Assembly: GCF_003056355.1 (NCBI RefSeq)
Contig: NZ_PYVW01000010.1
Span: forward strand, 93,095 to 157,094
From: Devosia naphthalenivorans
Lineage (GTDB): Bacteria; Pseudomonadota; Alphaproteobacteria; Rhizobiales; Devosiaceae
Direction: 5' to 3'
Length of the DNA: 64,000 nucleotides
The translations under genes and the position numbers were made by a program. The number at the start of each line of letters is the position of its first letter. Position 1 is the first letter of the stretch. Positions 47,524 to 56,208 of the stretch are shown here, piece after piece. The notes under the pieces were generated by a model. It saw only the letters and a program-made list of their open reading frames with translations, searched no databases and was not told the origin of the DNA.

Positions 47524-47548
47524 TGGTGCTGCCGGACAGGATTGAACT
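47524..47548. repeat. Attachment-site repeat, right copy (within tRNA-Thr)
   Basis: The last 25 bases of tRNA-Thr including the CCA end, repeated exactly at 42709-42733. Confidence 0.85.
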
Positions 47549-47598
47549 GTCGGCCTCCCCCTTACCAAGGGGGTGCTCTACCACTGAGCTACGGCAGC
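47524..47598 (-). tRNA. tRNA-Thr(GGT)
   Basis: A 75-base cloverleaf on the minus strand including an encoded CCA. Acceptor stem GCTGCCG/CGGCAGC, anticodon loop CTTGGTAAG giving GGT, T-arm with GTTCAAT. It is intact despite island integration at its 3' end. Confidence 0.95.
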
Positions 47599-47767
47599 AT
47601 CTGGGGCGTTCGTGGTGCCAAGAACGCGGTGGTCGTTCCACTGGGCGTTTGCCCGCGGCGACGGGGGCTCTACTGCCATAGGGCCAATCTCGACGCAAGG
47701 CTAAAAAACGACTATGACCGCAACATTGGCACACAGCCGATTCAATGCACCGCCATTTTGTGGAACC

Positions 47768-47926
47768 ATGAGCAAAACCGAGCAAGCCAGCCAGCGTGAG
47801 CAAAGATTGGCCGCAAAGCTCCGCGAGAACCTCAAGCGCCGCAAGAGCCAGGCCAAGGCGCGTTCCGATTCGGAGCGTGAGGCGCCTGATGCGGCCCCGC
47901 AGACGGATACGGTCAATAAACCGTAA
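47768..47926 (+). CDS. Small basic conserved protein upstream of murA
   Basis: 52 residues, starting MSKTEQASQREQRLAAKLRE and continuing with a Lys/Arg-rich helix (NLKRRKSQAKAR). Short basic proteins of this pattern commonly sit upstream of murA in Hyphomicrobiales; function unknown. ATG 47768 is chosen because conservation begins there; the frame opens at 47714. Confidence 0.7.
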   Translation: MSKTEQASQREQRLAAKLRENLKRRKSQAKARSDSEREAPDAAPQTDTVNKP

Positions 47927-48076
47927 ACCATTTTCGGGCGACTATACTTCCTGGTGTGCTAAGCACACCGCTTCAACGCTGAGAGCGGCGAGTCTGGCTT
48001 ACGTGGCAACTAGGACTTGGCCTACCTCCATCCCCAGGTAGATAGCCCATTTGGGCCGCCACATAGGAATAGACTT

Positions 48077-49369
48077 ATGGACCGCATCCGTTTGATCGGT
48101 GGCAACGAACTCAATGGCGAAATCGCCATTTCCGGCGCCAAGAACGCCGCCCTGCCGCTTATGATCGCTTCCCTGCTGACCGACGAACCCCTGGTGCTGC
48201 AGAACGTGCCGCGTCTGGCCGACGTCAAGCAGCTCGAACGCATCCTCGAGAATCATGGCGTCGATATCGCCGTGCATGGCCGCCGCCGTGGTGATGATGG
48301 CGTGGTCGGCCAGCGCATGACCTTCCATGCCGCCGACATCGTCGACACCACAGCGCCCTATGACCTGGTCTCCAAGATGCGCGCCAGCTTCTGGGTCATT
48401 GGCCCCTTGCTCGCCCGTTGCCACGAAGCCCGCGTTTCGCTCCCCGGCGGCTGCGCCATCGGCACCCGCCCGGTCGATCTTTTCCTTTATGGTCTGAAGG
48501 AGCTGGGCGCCGAGATCGACATCGATGAAGGCTATGTCGTTGCCAAGGCGCCCAAGGGCGGCCTGGTCGGCACGCGCATCGTCTTCCCCAAGGTGTCGGT
48601 CGGCGCGACCCACACCATCCTGATGGCAGCCGTGCTCGCGCGCGGCACGACGGTAATCGAGAACGCGGCGCAGGAGCCCGAGATCACCAATGTGGCCGAG
48701 TGCCTGGTGGCCATGGGCGCCAATATCTCCGGCATCGGCACCCGCACCCTCACTATCGAGGGTGTCGAGAAGCTGCACGGCGCCACGGTCGACGTCATTC
48801 CCGACCGCATCGAAACCGGCACCTTCGCCATGGCGGCGGCCATGACGGGCGGCAATGTCCTGCTCAAGGGCGCACGTCCCGAACATCTGCAGTCCGCCCT
48901 CGATATTCTGGGCCAGACAGGCGTTGAACTCACCGTGGAAGACGCCGGTTTGCGGGTTTATCGCAACGGCAATGGCATCCAGCCGGTGGATGTGGAAACC
49001 GACCCGTTCCCCGGCTTCCCAACCGATCTGCAGGCCCAGTTCATGGCGCTGATGACCATGTCCTCGGGCACCAGCCATATTCGCGAAACCATCTTCGAAA
49101 ACCGCTACATGCACGTTGCCGAACTCGCCCGCTTCGGTGCCGATATTTCGGTGGATGGCCAATTGGCAACCGTACGTGGCAAGTCCCAGCTCAAGGGCGC
49201 CCAGGTGATGGCAACCGATCTGCGCGCCTCGGTGTCGCTGGTCATCGCCGGCCTTGCCGCCAAGGGCGAAACCATCGTCAACCGCATCTACCACCTCGAT
49301 CGCGGCTTCGAGGGTCTCGAAGACAAGCTCGGCCGCTGCGGCGCCGAGATCGAGCGTATCGCGGGGTAG
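48077..49369 (+). CDS. murA: UDP-N-acetylglucosamine 1-carboxyvinyltransferase
   Basis: Transfers enolpyruvate from PEP to UDP-GlcNAc, the committed step of peptidoglycan synthesis. The 430-residue protein has the N-terminal GAKNAALP motif and the catalytic, fosfomycin-targeted Cys126 in [13 protein letters not shown]. Because the Cys is present, the enzyme should be fosfomycin-sensitive. ATG 48077 begins at the conserved MDRIRLIGG. Confidence 0.97.
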   Translation: MDRIRLIGGNELNGEIAISGAKNAALPLMIASLLTDEPLVLQNVPRLADVKQLERILENHGVDIAVHGRRRGDDGVVGQRMTFHAADIVDTTAPYDLVSKMRASFWVIGPLLARCHEARVSLPGGCAIGTRPVDLFLYGLKELGAEIDIDEGYVVAKAPKGGLVGTRIVFPKVSVGATHTILMAAVLARGTTVIENAAQEPEITNVAECLVAMGANISGIGTRTLTIEGVEKLHGATVDVIPDRIETGTFAMAAAMTGGNVLLKGARPEHLQSALDILGQTGVELTVEDAGLRVYRNGNGIQPVDVETDPFPGFPTDLQAQFMALMTMSSGTSHIRETIFENRYMHVAELARFGADISVDGQLATVRGKSQLKGAQVMATDLRASVSLVIAGLAAKGETIVNRIYHLDRGFEGLEDKLGRCGAEIERIAG

Positions 49370-49423
49370 GCACGAGGGTGATGCCAGTTCTCTGGCTGTA
49401 CCCACCGCCTCCGGCCCTCCTAC

Positions 49424-49508
49424 CGGGTCATCACTGCGAAAGCGGGGACCTCCGTCTTAGGATGGCAAGCAAATGAACAGAGGTTCATGCTTTCGCGGGG
49501 ATGACGCA
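49424..49508. repeat. Family A intergenic palindrome, copy 6 (degenerate)
   Basis: GGGTCATCACTGCGAAAGCGGGG and the partner CTTTCGCGGGGATGAC, with several mismatches to the canonical arms. First of a row of repeats filling the murA-DUF2948 gap. Confidence 0.75.
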
Positions 49509-49588
49509 GTGGGTACGTAGCGGGGGACATCCGCAACCTCGCCCACCCACAAATCGTCACCCCCAGGGACTGCAACGCAAGCATCATG

Positions 49589-49719
49589 CCACACCCTCGT
49601 GGTTCGAGGCTCGTGAAGAACTCGCACCTCACAATGAGGGCTACTTTGAACTCGGCGTACCCAGTAGCCCTCATGGTGAGGTGGGAGCGCAGCGACCCTC
49701 GAACCACGAGGGCGTGGCA
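49589..49719. repeat. Family C large inverted repeat
   Basis: Outer arms CCACACCCTCGTGGTTCGAGG and CCTCGAACCACGAGGGCGTGG; inner arms CACCTCACAATGAGGGCTAC and GTAGCCCTCATGGTGAGGTG. Two nested stems make one long hairpin. A diverged piece (CAGTAGACCTTATGGTGAG) recurs near 54489. Confidence 0.85.
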
Positions 49720-49763
49720 ACATCGCATCCCCACCCACCGCGCATCATCCGGCACCCACCGCT

Positions 49764-49850
49764 CGTCACCCTCGGGCTCGACCCGAAGGCTCTATACTTG
49801 CCGGGCGCTTGTTGAAGTGCAGTCCCCTTGGGTCAGGCCCAAGGGTGACG
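49764..49850. repeat. Family B intergenic palindrome, copy 2
   Basis: GTCACCCTCGGGCTCGACCC and the partner GGGTCAGGCCCAAGGGTGAC around a spacer of about 40 bases. Confidence 0.8.
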
Positions 49851-49949
49851 ATCCAGCGTGTGTGGCACCATCTCGCTCACGGCAACCAGTGCATGGCACG
49901 GTCTCGCCCCCATAGTCGTGTGGGGCACCACGCTCACCCCCTCACCGGG

Positions 49950-50028
49950 TTTCCCTCGGGCTCGACCCGAGGGCCATTCTCCACACGGCACAAGCCTTGA
50001 GAGACCCTCGGGTCAGGCCCGAGGGAAC
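49950..50028. repeat. Family B intergenic palindrome, copy 3
   Basis: TTCCCTCGGGCTCGACCCGAGG and the partner CCTCGGGTCAGGCCCGAGGGAA. With the preceding copies it fills the 1163-base gene-free stretch 49370-50532. Confidence 0.85.
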
Positions 50029-50288
50029 CTTGTGGGTGTGGATGTTGTGGAGCACACCCCAAACTTATCCCCCTTCTCCCCCCACCCACGGCGTCATGTC
50101 ATCATCCCCTCATTCCCGCACATGCTGCGCGGTCGCGACGAACGGTCGGTGCGGGAATGCCGGGTGAGATGGGGGTCGCTCCATCTCCTGTGGCACAAGG
50201 ATGATCTGGCACCGATTAAAGCCCCCGGTGTGACTTTCGGCACGGGCGACTAGCCGCAGACGGTCCTTACTCCATAGAGCCCCCGGAA

Positions 50289-50361
50289 ACATGGGGCGAG
50301 GTGGATTCCACCTCTACTCTTCCGCCGGACGACCGGCACCGGGACGAACCTCGCCCCATGT
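50289..50361 (+). promoter_or_regulatory. Structured leader-like element before the DUF2948-hisD genes
   Basis: Perfect 14-base arms ACATGGGGCGAGGT (50289-50302) and ACCTCGCCCCATGT (50348-50361) enclose two hairpins: GAGGTGGATTCCACCTC (50298-50314) and GCCGGACGACCGGC (50324-50337). The first hairpin shares bases with the outer arm, so the two folds exclude each other, as in a switching leader. A weak stem followed by CCTTTTCT lies near 50430. It could also be just another repeat. Confidence 0.4.
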
Positions 50362-50532
50362 CGCAGCCTGCCGCGACAAACACCGATCCATCATCCGCAG
50401 GGCATCACGCCCGGGCGGCGCTTCGGCACGCCTTTTCTCTGCTGCCGCCATTGCCCCCTTGCCTTCGAGCTTGTAGATCGGAAACGTCGTGACCAGATCT
50501 GTGCTTTCCGTTCACAAAGGGCCGACCCGAAT

Positions 50533-50967
50533 ATGACCGATCTCAAGCTTCTCGCGCTGGACACCGAAGATCTCGAAGTCATCTCTGCCCATGTGCAGGA
50601 TGCCGTCGTGCGCGTGGCCGACATGGGCTATGCCCGCGGTGACCGGCGCTTTGCACTATTGATGAACCGGTTCGATTGGGAAGCCGACACCGGCCGTCGC
50701 GGCAAGGGCGTGCGCAAGCGCGCGGCGCTGCATTTCGATGCAGTGCAGTCCGTGGTCACCAACGGCTTTGATCCCGCCTCGCCCGAAGGCGTTCTGGAGC
50801 TTCTGGCGATCGGCTTCACGCCTATCGATGGGCCGGCCGGCATCATCGAACTCAGTTTTGCTGGCGGCGGCACCGTGCGGCTTGGCGTTGAGTGCCTGGA
50901 GGCGCGCCTGTCCGATCTGGGCGCCGCCTGGGCTGCAACGGCAATGCCCAAGCACGCCCTCGACTAG
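50533..50967 (+). CDS. DUF2948 family protein
   Basis: A 144-residue cytosolic protein (LKLLALDTEDLEVISAHVQDAV at the N-terminus, LRLGVECLEARL-like block near the C-terminus) of the DUF2948 family, which in Hyphomicrobiales is nearly always encoded between murA and hisD. Function unknown. ATG 50533; hisD begins 22 bases after its stop, so they are probably co-transcribed. Confidence 0.9.
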   Translation: MTDLKLLALDTEDLEVISAHVQDAVVRVADMGYARGDRRFALLMNRFDWEADTGRRGKGVRKRAALHFDAVQSVVTNGFDPASPEGVLELLAIGFTPIDGPAGIIELSFAGGGTVRLGVECLEARLSDLGAAWAATAMPKHALD

Positions 50968-50988
50968 CGGTTTACCCAAGGACCATTC

Positions 50989-52281
50989 ATGCCCATTCGC
51001 CTTGATAGTGCCGCCCCCGATTTCGAGAAGCAGTTTCAGCTTCTGCTCGGCGGCAAGCGCGAATCCAGCCAGGACGTCAGTGACACTGTGTCGGCGATCA
51101 TCGCCGATGTGCGGGCGCGCGGCGATGATGCCGTGGTCGAGCAGACCAACAAGTTCGACCGCGCAGGCGTTTCGGCCGCAACGCTCCGGATCACGCCGGA
51201 CGAGATCGCGACGGCCGCAGCCGGCGTCAGCCCGGCAATTCGCGAAGCGCTGCAGACCGCCCATGATCGCATCCGCGCTCACCACGAAAAGCAGAAGCCG
51301 GAAGATCACATCTATACCGATCATTTGGGCGTCACCCTGGGCACGCGCTGGACCCCGGTCGATGCCGTGGGCATCTACGTGCCGGGCGGGCTTGCTTCCT
51401 ATCCTTCATCCGTGCTGATGAACGCCGTTCCCGCCAAGGTGGCGGGTGTCGAACGCATCGCCATGACGGTTCCCACCCCCAATGGCCAGTTGAACCCCGC
51501 CATTCTGCTGGCGGCCCAGATCGCTGGCGTCACCGAAATCTATCGCGTGGGCGGCGCCCAGGCGATTGCGGCCCTGGCCTATGGCACGGCAACCATTCCG
51601 CGCGTCGACAAGGTCATGGGGCCCGGCAATGCCTATGTCGCGGCCGCCAAGCGGCAGGTCTTCGGCCAGGTCGGCATCGACATGATTGCCGGGCCTTCCG
51701 AAGTCCTGGTCATCGCCGATGGTTCGGCCAATCCGGCCTGGGTTGCCGCGGACCTGATTGCGCAGGCCGAGCACGGGGGCGGGGCCCAGTCCATTCTCGT
51801 TACCACCGAAAAGGGCCTTGCCGACGCCGTGGCAGGCGAGGTGGACCGGCAATTGTCCCTCCTGCCCAAGCAGGCCATCGCCCGCGAGGGATGGGAAGAA
51901 TTCGGCGCCATCATCAGCGTTTCTTCGCTTCTCGAGGCCACCGAGCTTGCCAATCGCATCGCGTCCGAACACGTGGAACTGGCGATCGATGATCCACAAT
52001 CCATCCTGTCGCTGATCCGCCATGCCGGCGCGATTTTTCTAGGCCACCACACGCCCGAAGCCATCGGCGACTATGTCGGCGGCTCCAATCACGTGCTGCC
52101 CACCGCCCGTTCGGCGCGCTTTGCATCCGGGCTGGGCGTGCTCGATTTCATGAAGCGCACCTCCATCCTGGGTTGCGATCCGATGTCGCTTGCCGCAATC
52201 AGCCAGGCCGCCATCACCTTGGCCGAGGTCGAGGCGCTGGATGGGCACGGGCGCTCCATTTCGATCAGGCTCAATCGTTGA
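50989..52281 (+). CDS. hisD: Histidinol dehydrogenase
   Basis: Catalyses the last two steps of histidine synthesis, oxidising L-histidinol to histidine with 2 NAD+. The 430-residue protein has the family signatures VPGGLASYPSSVLMNAVPAKVAGV, the MGPGNAYVAAAKRQVFGQVGIDM block and the zinc-ligand region with AEHGGGAQ and LGHHTPEAIGDYVGGSNHVLPT. It is separated from other his genes, as usual in this order. Its TGA overlaps a possible TTG start of the next gene. Confidence 0.96.
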   Translation: MPIRLDSAAPDFEKQFQLLLGGKRESSQDVSDTVSAIIADVRARGDDAVVEQTNKFDRAGVSAATLRITPDEIATAAAGVSPAIREALQTAHDRIRAHHEKQKPEDHIYTDHLGVTLGTRWTPVDAVGIYVPGGLASYPSSVLMNAVPAKVAGVERIAMTVPTPNGQLNPAILLAAQIAGVTEIYRVGGAQAIAALAYGTATIPRVDKVMGPGNAYVAAAKRQVFGQVGIDMIAGPSEVLVIADGSANPAWVAADLIAQAEHGGGAQSILVTTEKGLADAVAGEVDRQLSLLPKQAIAREGWEEFGAIISVSSLLEATELANRIASEHVELAIDDPQSILSLIRHAGAIFLGHHTPEAIGDYVGGSNHVLPTARSARFASGLGVLDFMKRTSILGCDPMSLAAISQAAITLAEVEALDGHGRSISIRLNR

Positions 52282-52289
52282 GCATCTCG

Positions 52290-53249
52290 ATGGGCACCAG
52301 CGCGGAGGTGACTGACACCGATCGCCTGGTCACCGTTACGCTTGATCCAAACACCATCACCTCGATCGATCCCGACGAGGTGCACGAATGGCGTATCGCC
52401 ATCTATGACCTGCTGGAAGACAACAGCTTCCGCCCCGCCCGCGTCAGCGCCACGGGGCCATTCGCATTGCACATGTCGATCATCGGCAATTCCATCGTGC
52501 TCGACGTACGCAACCCGGAAACCTTCCAGCCCATCGCGGCGCACTATCTCTCGCTCACCCCGTTCCGGCGGCTGATCCGCGACTATTTCCGCATTCGCGA
52601 CGCTTATTACGAGGCCATCCGCTCCGCTCAGCCCTTCCAGATCGAAACCGTGGATATGGCACGCCGCGGCATGCACAACGAGGCGGCAGAGCTCCTGCGC
52701 ACGCGCCTGACCAACAAGCTGATTATCGATCTCAACACCGCGCGGCGCCTGTTCACGCTCATCTGTGCCGTCCAGCCCTATGCCAGCCGCATCGACGAGC
52801 GCGTCAGCGAACTGCCCACGGTGCTTTTTGTCTGCTCGATGAATTCGGTGCGCTCGCCCATGGCCGCAGCACTGGCGCGGCAGGCCTTTCCCGGCCGCAT
52901 CATCGCCCGCTCGGTCGGGGTCAATGGCGGCAAGGCTGACCAGTTCGTGCACGAAGTCATGGAAGAGATCGGTATTGATATGAGCGTCCACACGCCCCAT
53001 ATCCTGGATGAACTGGTTGCCAACCGGTTCGATCTGGTCATCACCCTTTCCGACGACGCCCCCGAGGCCGTGGCCCGCAAGGACCTCGAGGCCGAAATGG
53101 TTGAGGCCTGGAGCGTGCCCGATCCTTCCCTGGTGGAAGGCAATCGCGAGGTCATTCTGGCCGCTTACCGCGAGCTGCGTGACACCTTGCGCAAGCGCGT
53201 TCGAGAGCGGCTGGAGCCATTGGTTTCCGGTGGTTCACAAATCCGTTGA
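52290..53249 (+). CDS. Fusion of UPF0262 protein and low-molecular-weight protein-tyrosine phosphatase
   Basis: A 319-residue single frame. Residues about 1-160 are UPF0262 (AIYDLLEDNSF, LTPFRRLIRDYFRI, ending RRLFTLICAV). Residues about 175-319 are a low-Mr phosphatase with P-loop CSMNSVRS (Cys182 to Arg188, the CX5R motif) and a VPDP aspartate loop. In related genomes these are usually two adjacent genes. Phosphatases of this branch are often misnamed arsenate reductase. ATG 52290 is used; a TTG at 52278 would overlap the hisD stop. Confidence 0.88.
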   Translation: MGTSAEVTDTDRLVTVTLDPNTITSIDPDEVHEWRIAIYDLLEDNSFRPARVSATGPFALHMSIIGNSIVLDVRNPETFQPIAAHYLSLTPFRRLIRDYFRIRDAYYEAIRSAQPFQIETVDMARRGMHNEAAELLRTRLTNKLIIDLNTARRLFTLICAVQPYASRIDERVSELPTVLFVCSMNSVRSPMAAALARQAFPGRIIARSVGVNGGKADQFVHEVMEEIGIDMSVHTPHILDELVANRFDLVITLSDDAPEAVARKDLEAEMVEAWSVPDPSLVEGNREVILAAYRELRDTLRKRVRERLEPLVSGGSQIR

Positions 53250-53299
53250 ATTGAAGTAGGTTCCGGCAAATTTCTGGCCTGGTGGCTGGCAATCGATAT

Positions 53300-53401
53300 C
53301 TAGAGCAAGGCGCGAAAAGGTGGTAACCGATTTTCGCGAACCACCTTGCAACAACAAGACCTGGAGCCGGCGATCTGAAAACCAGATCGTGCAAGGCTCC
53401 A
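53300..53401. repeat. Two-stem Rhizobiales-type intergenic element upstream of infA
   Basis: Stem 1: CAAGGCGCGAAAAGGTGGT region pairing with the later CGCGAACCACCTTG. Stem 2: TGGAGCC (53362) with GGCTCCA (53395), enclosing GATCTG/CAGATC. The linker AACAACAAGACC joins them. The layout matches the common two-stem palindromic element of Rhizobiales. It ends 20 bases before the infA start. Confidence 0.65.
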
Positions 53402-53420
53402 TGTCCTTTCAGGAGACAGT

Positions 53421-53639
53421 ATGGCGAAGGAAGAAGTGCTCGAATTTCCGGGCGTGGTAATGGAATTGCTTCCCAACGCGACGTTCCGCGTCAAATTGGA
53501 AAATGAGCACGAGATCATTGCCCACACCGCTGGCCGCATGCGCAAGAATCGCATCCGCGTTCTGGCTGGCGACAAGGTGTTGTGCGAAATGACACCTTAC
53601 GATCTGACCAAGGGTCGCATCACCTATCGATTCAAATAA
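53421..53639 (+). CDS. infA: Translation initiation factor IF-1
   Basis: The 72-residue S1/OB-fold factor that occupies the ribosomal A site during initiation. The length and the sequence [19 protein letters not shown] to GRITYRFK are typical. ATG 53421 is preceded by CAGGAGACAG. The start lies directly after a structured repeat, so its mRNA leader can fold. Confidence 0.97.
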   Translation: MAKEEVLEFPGVVMELLPNATFRVKLENEHEIIAHTAGRMRKNRIRVLAGDKVLCEMTPYDLTKGRITYRFK

Positions 53640-53647
53640 GGCTGACC

Positions 53648-54286
53648 ATGGCCAGTCGTCCTGACTTGATTCTGGCTTCCGCGTCGCCGCGCCGGCTCGC
53701 TTTGCTCAACCAGATCGGCATCGAGCCCGAACACCTGGTGCCCGCGCATGTGGATGAAACGCCCGAGAAGGGCGAATTGCCGCGCAAGCTGGCCATGCGC
53801 CTAGCCGACCTCAAGGCACTGACAGCCCAGCACAAGGCGCGATCTGCCGGCTTCGGCAACGGCGCACTGGTTCTGGCGGCTGACACCGTGGTTGCCGTCG
53901 GTCGTCGCATCCTGCCCAAGGCCGAAACCATGGAAGAGGCCGGGCAGTGCCTGGCTATGCTCTCGGGTCGCGCTCATCGCGTTTACACTGGCCTTACGGT
54001 ATTGACCCCATCCGGTGCCAAGCGCCAGCGACTGGTCGAAACACGCATCCGCTTCAAGCGCCTCTCCACCCGCGAAATGGAAGCGTACCTCGCGAGCGCC
54101 GAATGGCGCGACAAGGCGGGCGGCTATGCTATCCAGGGCATTGCGGGCGCATTCGTCGTCAAGCTCTCCGGCTCCTATAGCGGCGTCGTCGGCCTGCCCC
54201 TGATGGAAACGGCGTCCTTGCTTGCAGGGGAGGGCTATCCCGTCCACTTCAACTGGCTCAACCAGTCGAGCCTTTCGGGGGTCTGA
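53648..54286 (+). CDS. Maf-family nucleotide pyrophosphatase
   Basis: A 212-residue house-cleaning enzyme that hydrolyses modified or canonical nucleoside triphosphates. The N-terminal [14 protein letters not shown] loop, LAADTVV and the [13 protein letters not shown] block are canonical Maf/YhdE motifs. ATG 53648 starts eight bases after infA; its stop overlaps the yacG start by one base. Confidence 0.93.
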   Translation: MASRPDLILASASPRRLALLNQIGIEPEHLVPAHVDETPEKGELPRKLAMRLADLKALTAQHKARSAGFGNGALVLAADTVVAVGRRILPKAETMEEAGQCLAMLSGRAHRVYTGLTVLTPSGAKRQRLVETRIRFKRLSTREMEAYLASAEWRDKAGGYAIQGIAGAFVVKLSGSYSGVVGLPLMETASLLAGEGYPVHFNWLNQSSLSGV

Positions 54287-54483
54287 TGGCTGAACCCAGG
54301 AAATGCCCCATCTGCGGCAAGCCCGCCGTCGAGGCCTACAAGCCCTTCTGCTCCGAGCGCTGCGCTGACGTGGACCTCAACCGCTGGCTCTCCGGCAGCT
54401 ACGTCATCCCCGCTCGCGACGATGAGCCCGCGGATGATGGCGATAAACTTATCCCCGGCAGCGACGAAGACGATAATATCTGA
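54286..54483 (+). CDS. yacG: DNA gyrase inhibitor YacG (zinc-binding)
   Basis: A 65-residue protein with the four-Cys zinc site CPIC...CSERC and the following ADVDLNRWL helix. YacG binds GyrB and blocks DNA binding. Acidic C-terminal tail. The start codon shares a base with the maf stop (TGATG). A degenerate family C piece lies just downstream. Confidence 0.93.
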   Translation: MAEPRKCPICGKPAVEAYKPFCSERCADVDLNRWLSGSYVIPARDDEPADDGDKLIPGSDEDDNI

Positions 54484-54769
54484 GTTCTCAGTAGACCTTA
54501 TGGTGAGCTTGCCGAACCAGGAGGTCGTGCTTCCGTTCGGGGGGCTGGCCGGCAAGGAACGCGTGGTCGCGCTGGCCAATATCGTCCCCACCAGCAACAA
54601 ACACGGACCGAGCCGGCCTCAGGGTGAGCCCTTCGAACCGCGAGGTGATTGCAATCTTCGACCGGCGGCTACAAACTCCTTTTCCACAACCCCTTTTCCC
54701 GCTTGCACACCAAAAACCCTTCACCTATAAGGCCCATGGCTTGCAGCCAGGCGGTCCCCTCCGCCCCAT

Positions 54770-54845
54770 GCCCGGGTAGCTCAGTTGGTAGAGCAGCGGA
54801 TTGAAAATCCGCGTGTCACTGGTTCGATTCCGGTCCCGGGCACCA
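54770..54845 (+). tRNA. tRNA-Phe(GAA)
   Basis: A 76-base cloverleaf with encoded CCA. Acceptor GCCCGGG/CCCGGGC, D-arm AGCTCAGTTGGTAGAGC, anticodon loop TTGAAAA giving GAA, T-arm GGTTCGATTCC. Downstream, 54846-55447 holds no gene I can support and may be the edge of another accessory region. Confidence 0.97.
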
Positions 54846-55447
54846 CCTGCCTCCAATCAAATAGAAGCGTGGCAGTGAGCTTGGCCATTGGGCGGCACTC
54901 TAAGTGCCGATCATGTGCTCTCCGCACAATGCGCAACTGAGAACCCCATGAAAAGGCGTGCGGCGTTTACCGCAATCGGGGATTCACTATCAGCGGCAAG
55001 TAAGATCCGCTCAAACTGAAAAGCCTGTCGTAGCGGGCCTCTGAAAGAATCCAGACTCCGACCTTATTGGCGTGAGGGCGGCGCATGCGCATTGCCCTGC
55101 CACTGCCACTGCTTGGGTGTCGTGGTGGCAGCCCCGTGTAGCTATCGTCGGAACGCTCAGCCACGCTGTATTGTGTACAACGCGAGACTGATAATGCGCA
55201 TGCGATAAGCTGGAACCCGGGTCGTGAGTTGCAAGCCTTGCGTTAGGACTATCGATAGGTACATCGGGACGTGGCTCTTGGGGCCGTGGGCCACGCGATG
55301 CTCCTTTGGGATGGATGCTGGTCGGACCACTTACTAGGCGAAAGCTCGCTGTCCCCTTCGTGGACGACGCACTTCGACGCCTAGACTTGGTAACGCACTG
55401 CGGCCCACGTTGCTCAGTCACTACGTCGAATACTCGGATTGTTGCTT

Positions 55448-55717
55448 CTAGCGGCAATCAACCAGCTTTGTCAGGTTTCTAACCTTTCGCTCCAGATCCT
55501 CGATACGTGCATTCGCCTCAGCAAGCATCTTCTGATTCATCATGGCGATGGCTTGCCCAGTGTCTCTGGCGCCCAACTTTTCCACGATGCGGGTGCGGTG
55601 GATATCCATGGTTCTTGGCGAGATCCCAAGCGCCTGCGCCATTTCGAGGTTGGTCCTCCCCCGCGCCATGAGGTCCGCTACCTCTTGTTCTCGCTTGGTC
55701 AGCGGTGTCCCTTTCAC
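55448..55717 (-). CDS. Short LuxR-type HTH protein
   Basis: 89 residues: a LuxR C-terminal HTH (LTKREQEVADLMARGRTNLEMAQALGISPRTMDIHRTRIVEKLG) followed by a short coiled-coil tail (LAEANARIEDLERKVRNL). There is no receiver or autoinducer domain, so it would be a constitutive DNA binder or a dimerising modulator. The last of three HTH units in tandem on this strand. Confidence 0.75.
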   Translation of the reverse strand: MKGTPLTKREQEVADLMARGRTNLEMAQALGISPRTMDIHRTRIVEKLGARDTGQAIAMMNQKMLAEANARIEDLERKVRNLTKLVDCR

Positions 55718-55795
55718 GATCGTCTCTCTCCCACATCCAACTCAGCCGCGGCTCATAGGCCGACATGCTGTTTACGCACCGTGTGCACCCGGCCA

Positions 55796-55990
55796 TCAGT
55801 CCACAAGACGGTTTCCCGGCAGCTCGGCTCGCAATTGCAAGACCTGCTCCTCAAGTTCAGTGATGCGGGCGTACAGTTCGTCGGAGGACTTGGTGTGCAA
55901 CAGTGCTGCAAGTTGCAGTGCGCTCGCGACGCCGAGTTTCTTGGAGAGATTCCGGTGGGCTTCCACCGTCCTGACCGACAGACCCACCAT
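55796..55990 (-). pseudogene. LuxR-type HTH unit, probably without its own start
   Basis: The frame back to about 56035 reads ELTPSGLSSADIAPMVGLSVRTVEAHR, a LuxR HTH, followed by KLGVASALQLAALL and a coiled-coil tail ending LPGNRLVD. The only ATG (55990) lies inside the HTH. The upstream frame carrying another HTH is in a different phase, so this looks like a frameshifted half of a two-HTH gene. Confidence 0.5.
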
Positions 55991-56208
55991 TGGGGCAATG
56001 TCAGCTGACGAAAGCCCCGATGGCGTAAGCTCCGCAACTGAAGTTCACGAGCCGCCAGGGAAGTGCCTTTACGCAGGGCCGACGCCCTGTCCCTGTGAGT
56101 ACTCACGGTTTTCGACCCGTTCCCCAGGCGTTCCGCAATCTCCTGGTTGGTCAGCCCCAACGCAACAAGTTCCTGAACTTGCTCCTGACGTTTGCTCAGG
56201 TTCATCAA
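55990..56208 (-). pseudogene. First LuxR-type HTH unit, runs into another frame
   Basis: From ATG 56208 or 56205: LSKRQEQVQELVALGLTNQEIAERLGNGSKTVSTHR, a clear LuxR HTH, then TSLAARELQLRSL. Beyond about 56030 the frame continues to 55753 as non-protein-like sequence because it is out of phase with the second HTH. The region 56209-56672 upstream holds nothing I can name. Confidence 0.5.

Larger units (their letters stand above)
42709..47548. mobile_element. Genomic island integrated at the 3' end of tRNA-Thr(GGT)
   Basis: Bounded by 25-base perfect direct repeats (42709-42733 and 47524-47548, beginning TGGTGCTGCCGGACAGG); the right copy is the 3' end of the intact tRNA-Thr gene. An integrase fragment lies next to the tRNA, as expected of tRNA-targeting elements. 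Cargo: a DUF6883-like protein, an HNH nuclease, a HEPN protein, a small membrane protein and an unrecognised protein. Local codon and base use is more AT-rich than in the flanks. Both integrase ends are broken, so the element is probably no longer mobile. Confidence 0.85.

Noticed and set aside
47999..49405. 468-codon open frame opposite murA
   Set aside because: Antisense shadow; murA is certain.
49420..50253. Several frames in the repeat cluster
   Set aside because: They translate palindromic repeats (for example PSGSTRG-type runs) and have no start signals.
55011..55457. 148-codon frame after tRNA-Phe
   Set aside because: Ser/Arg/Pro-rich with no recognisable pattern; looks non-coding.
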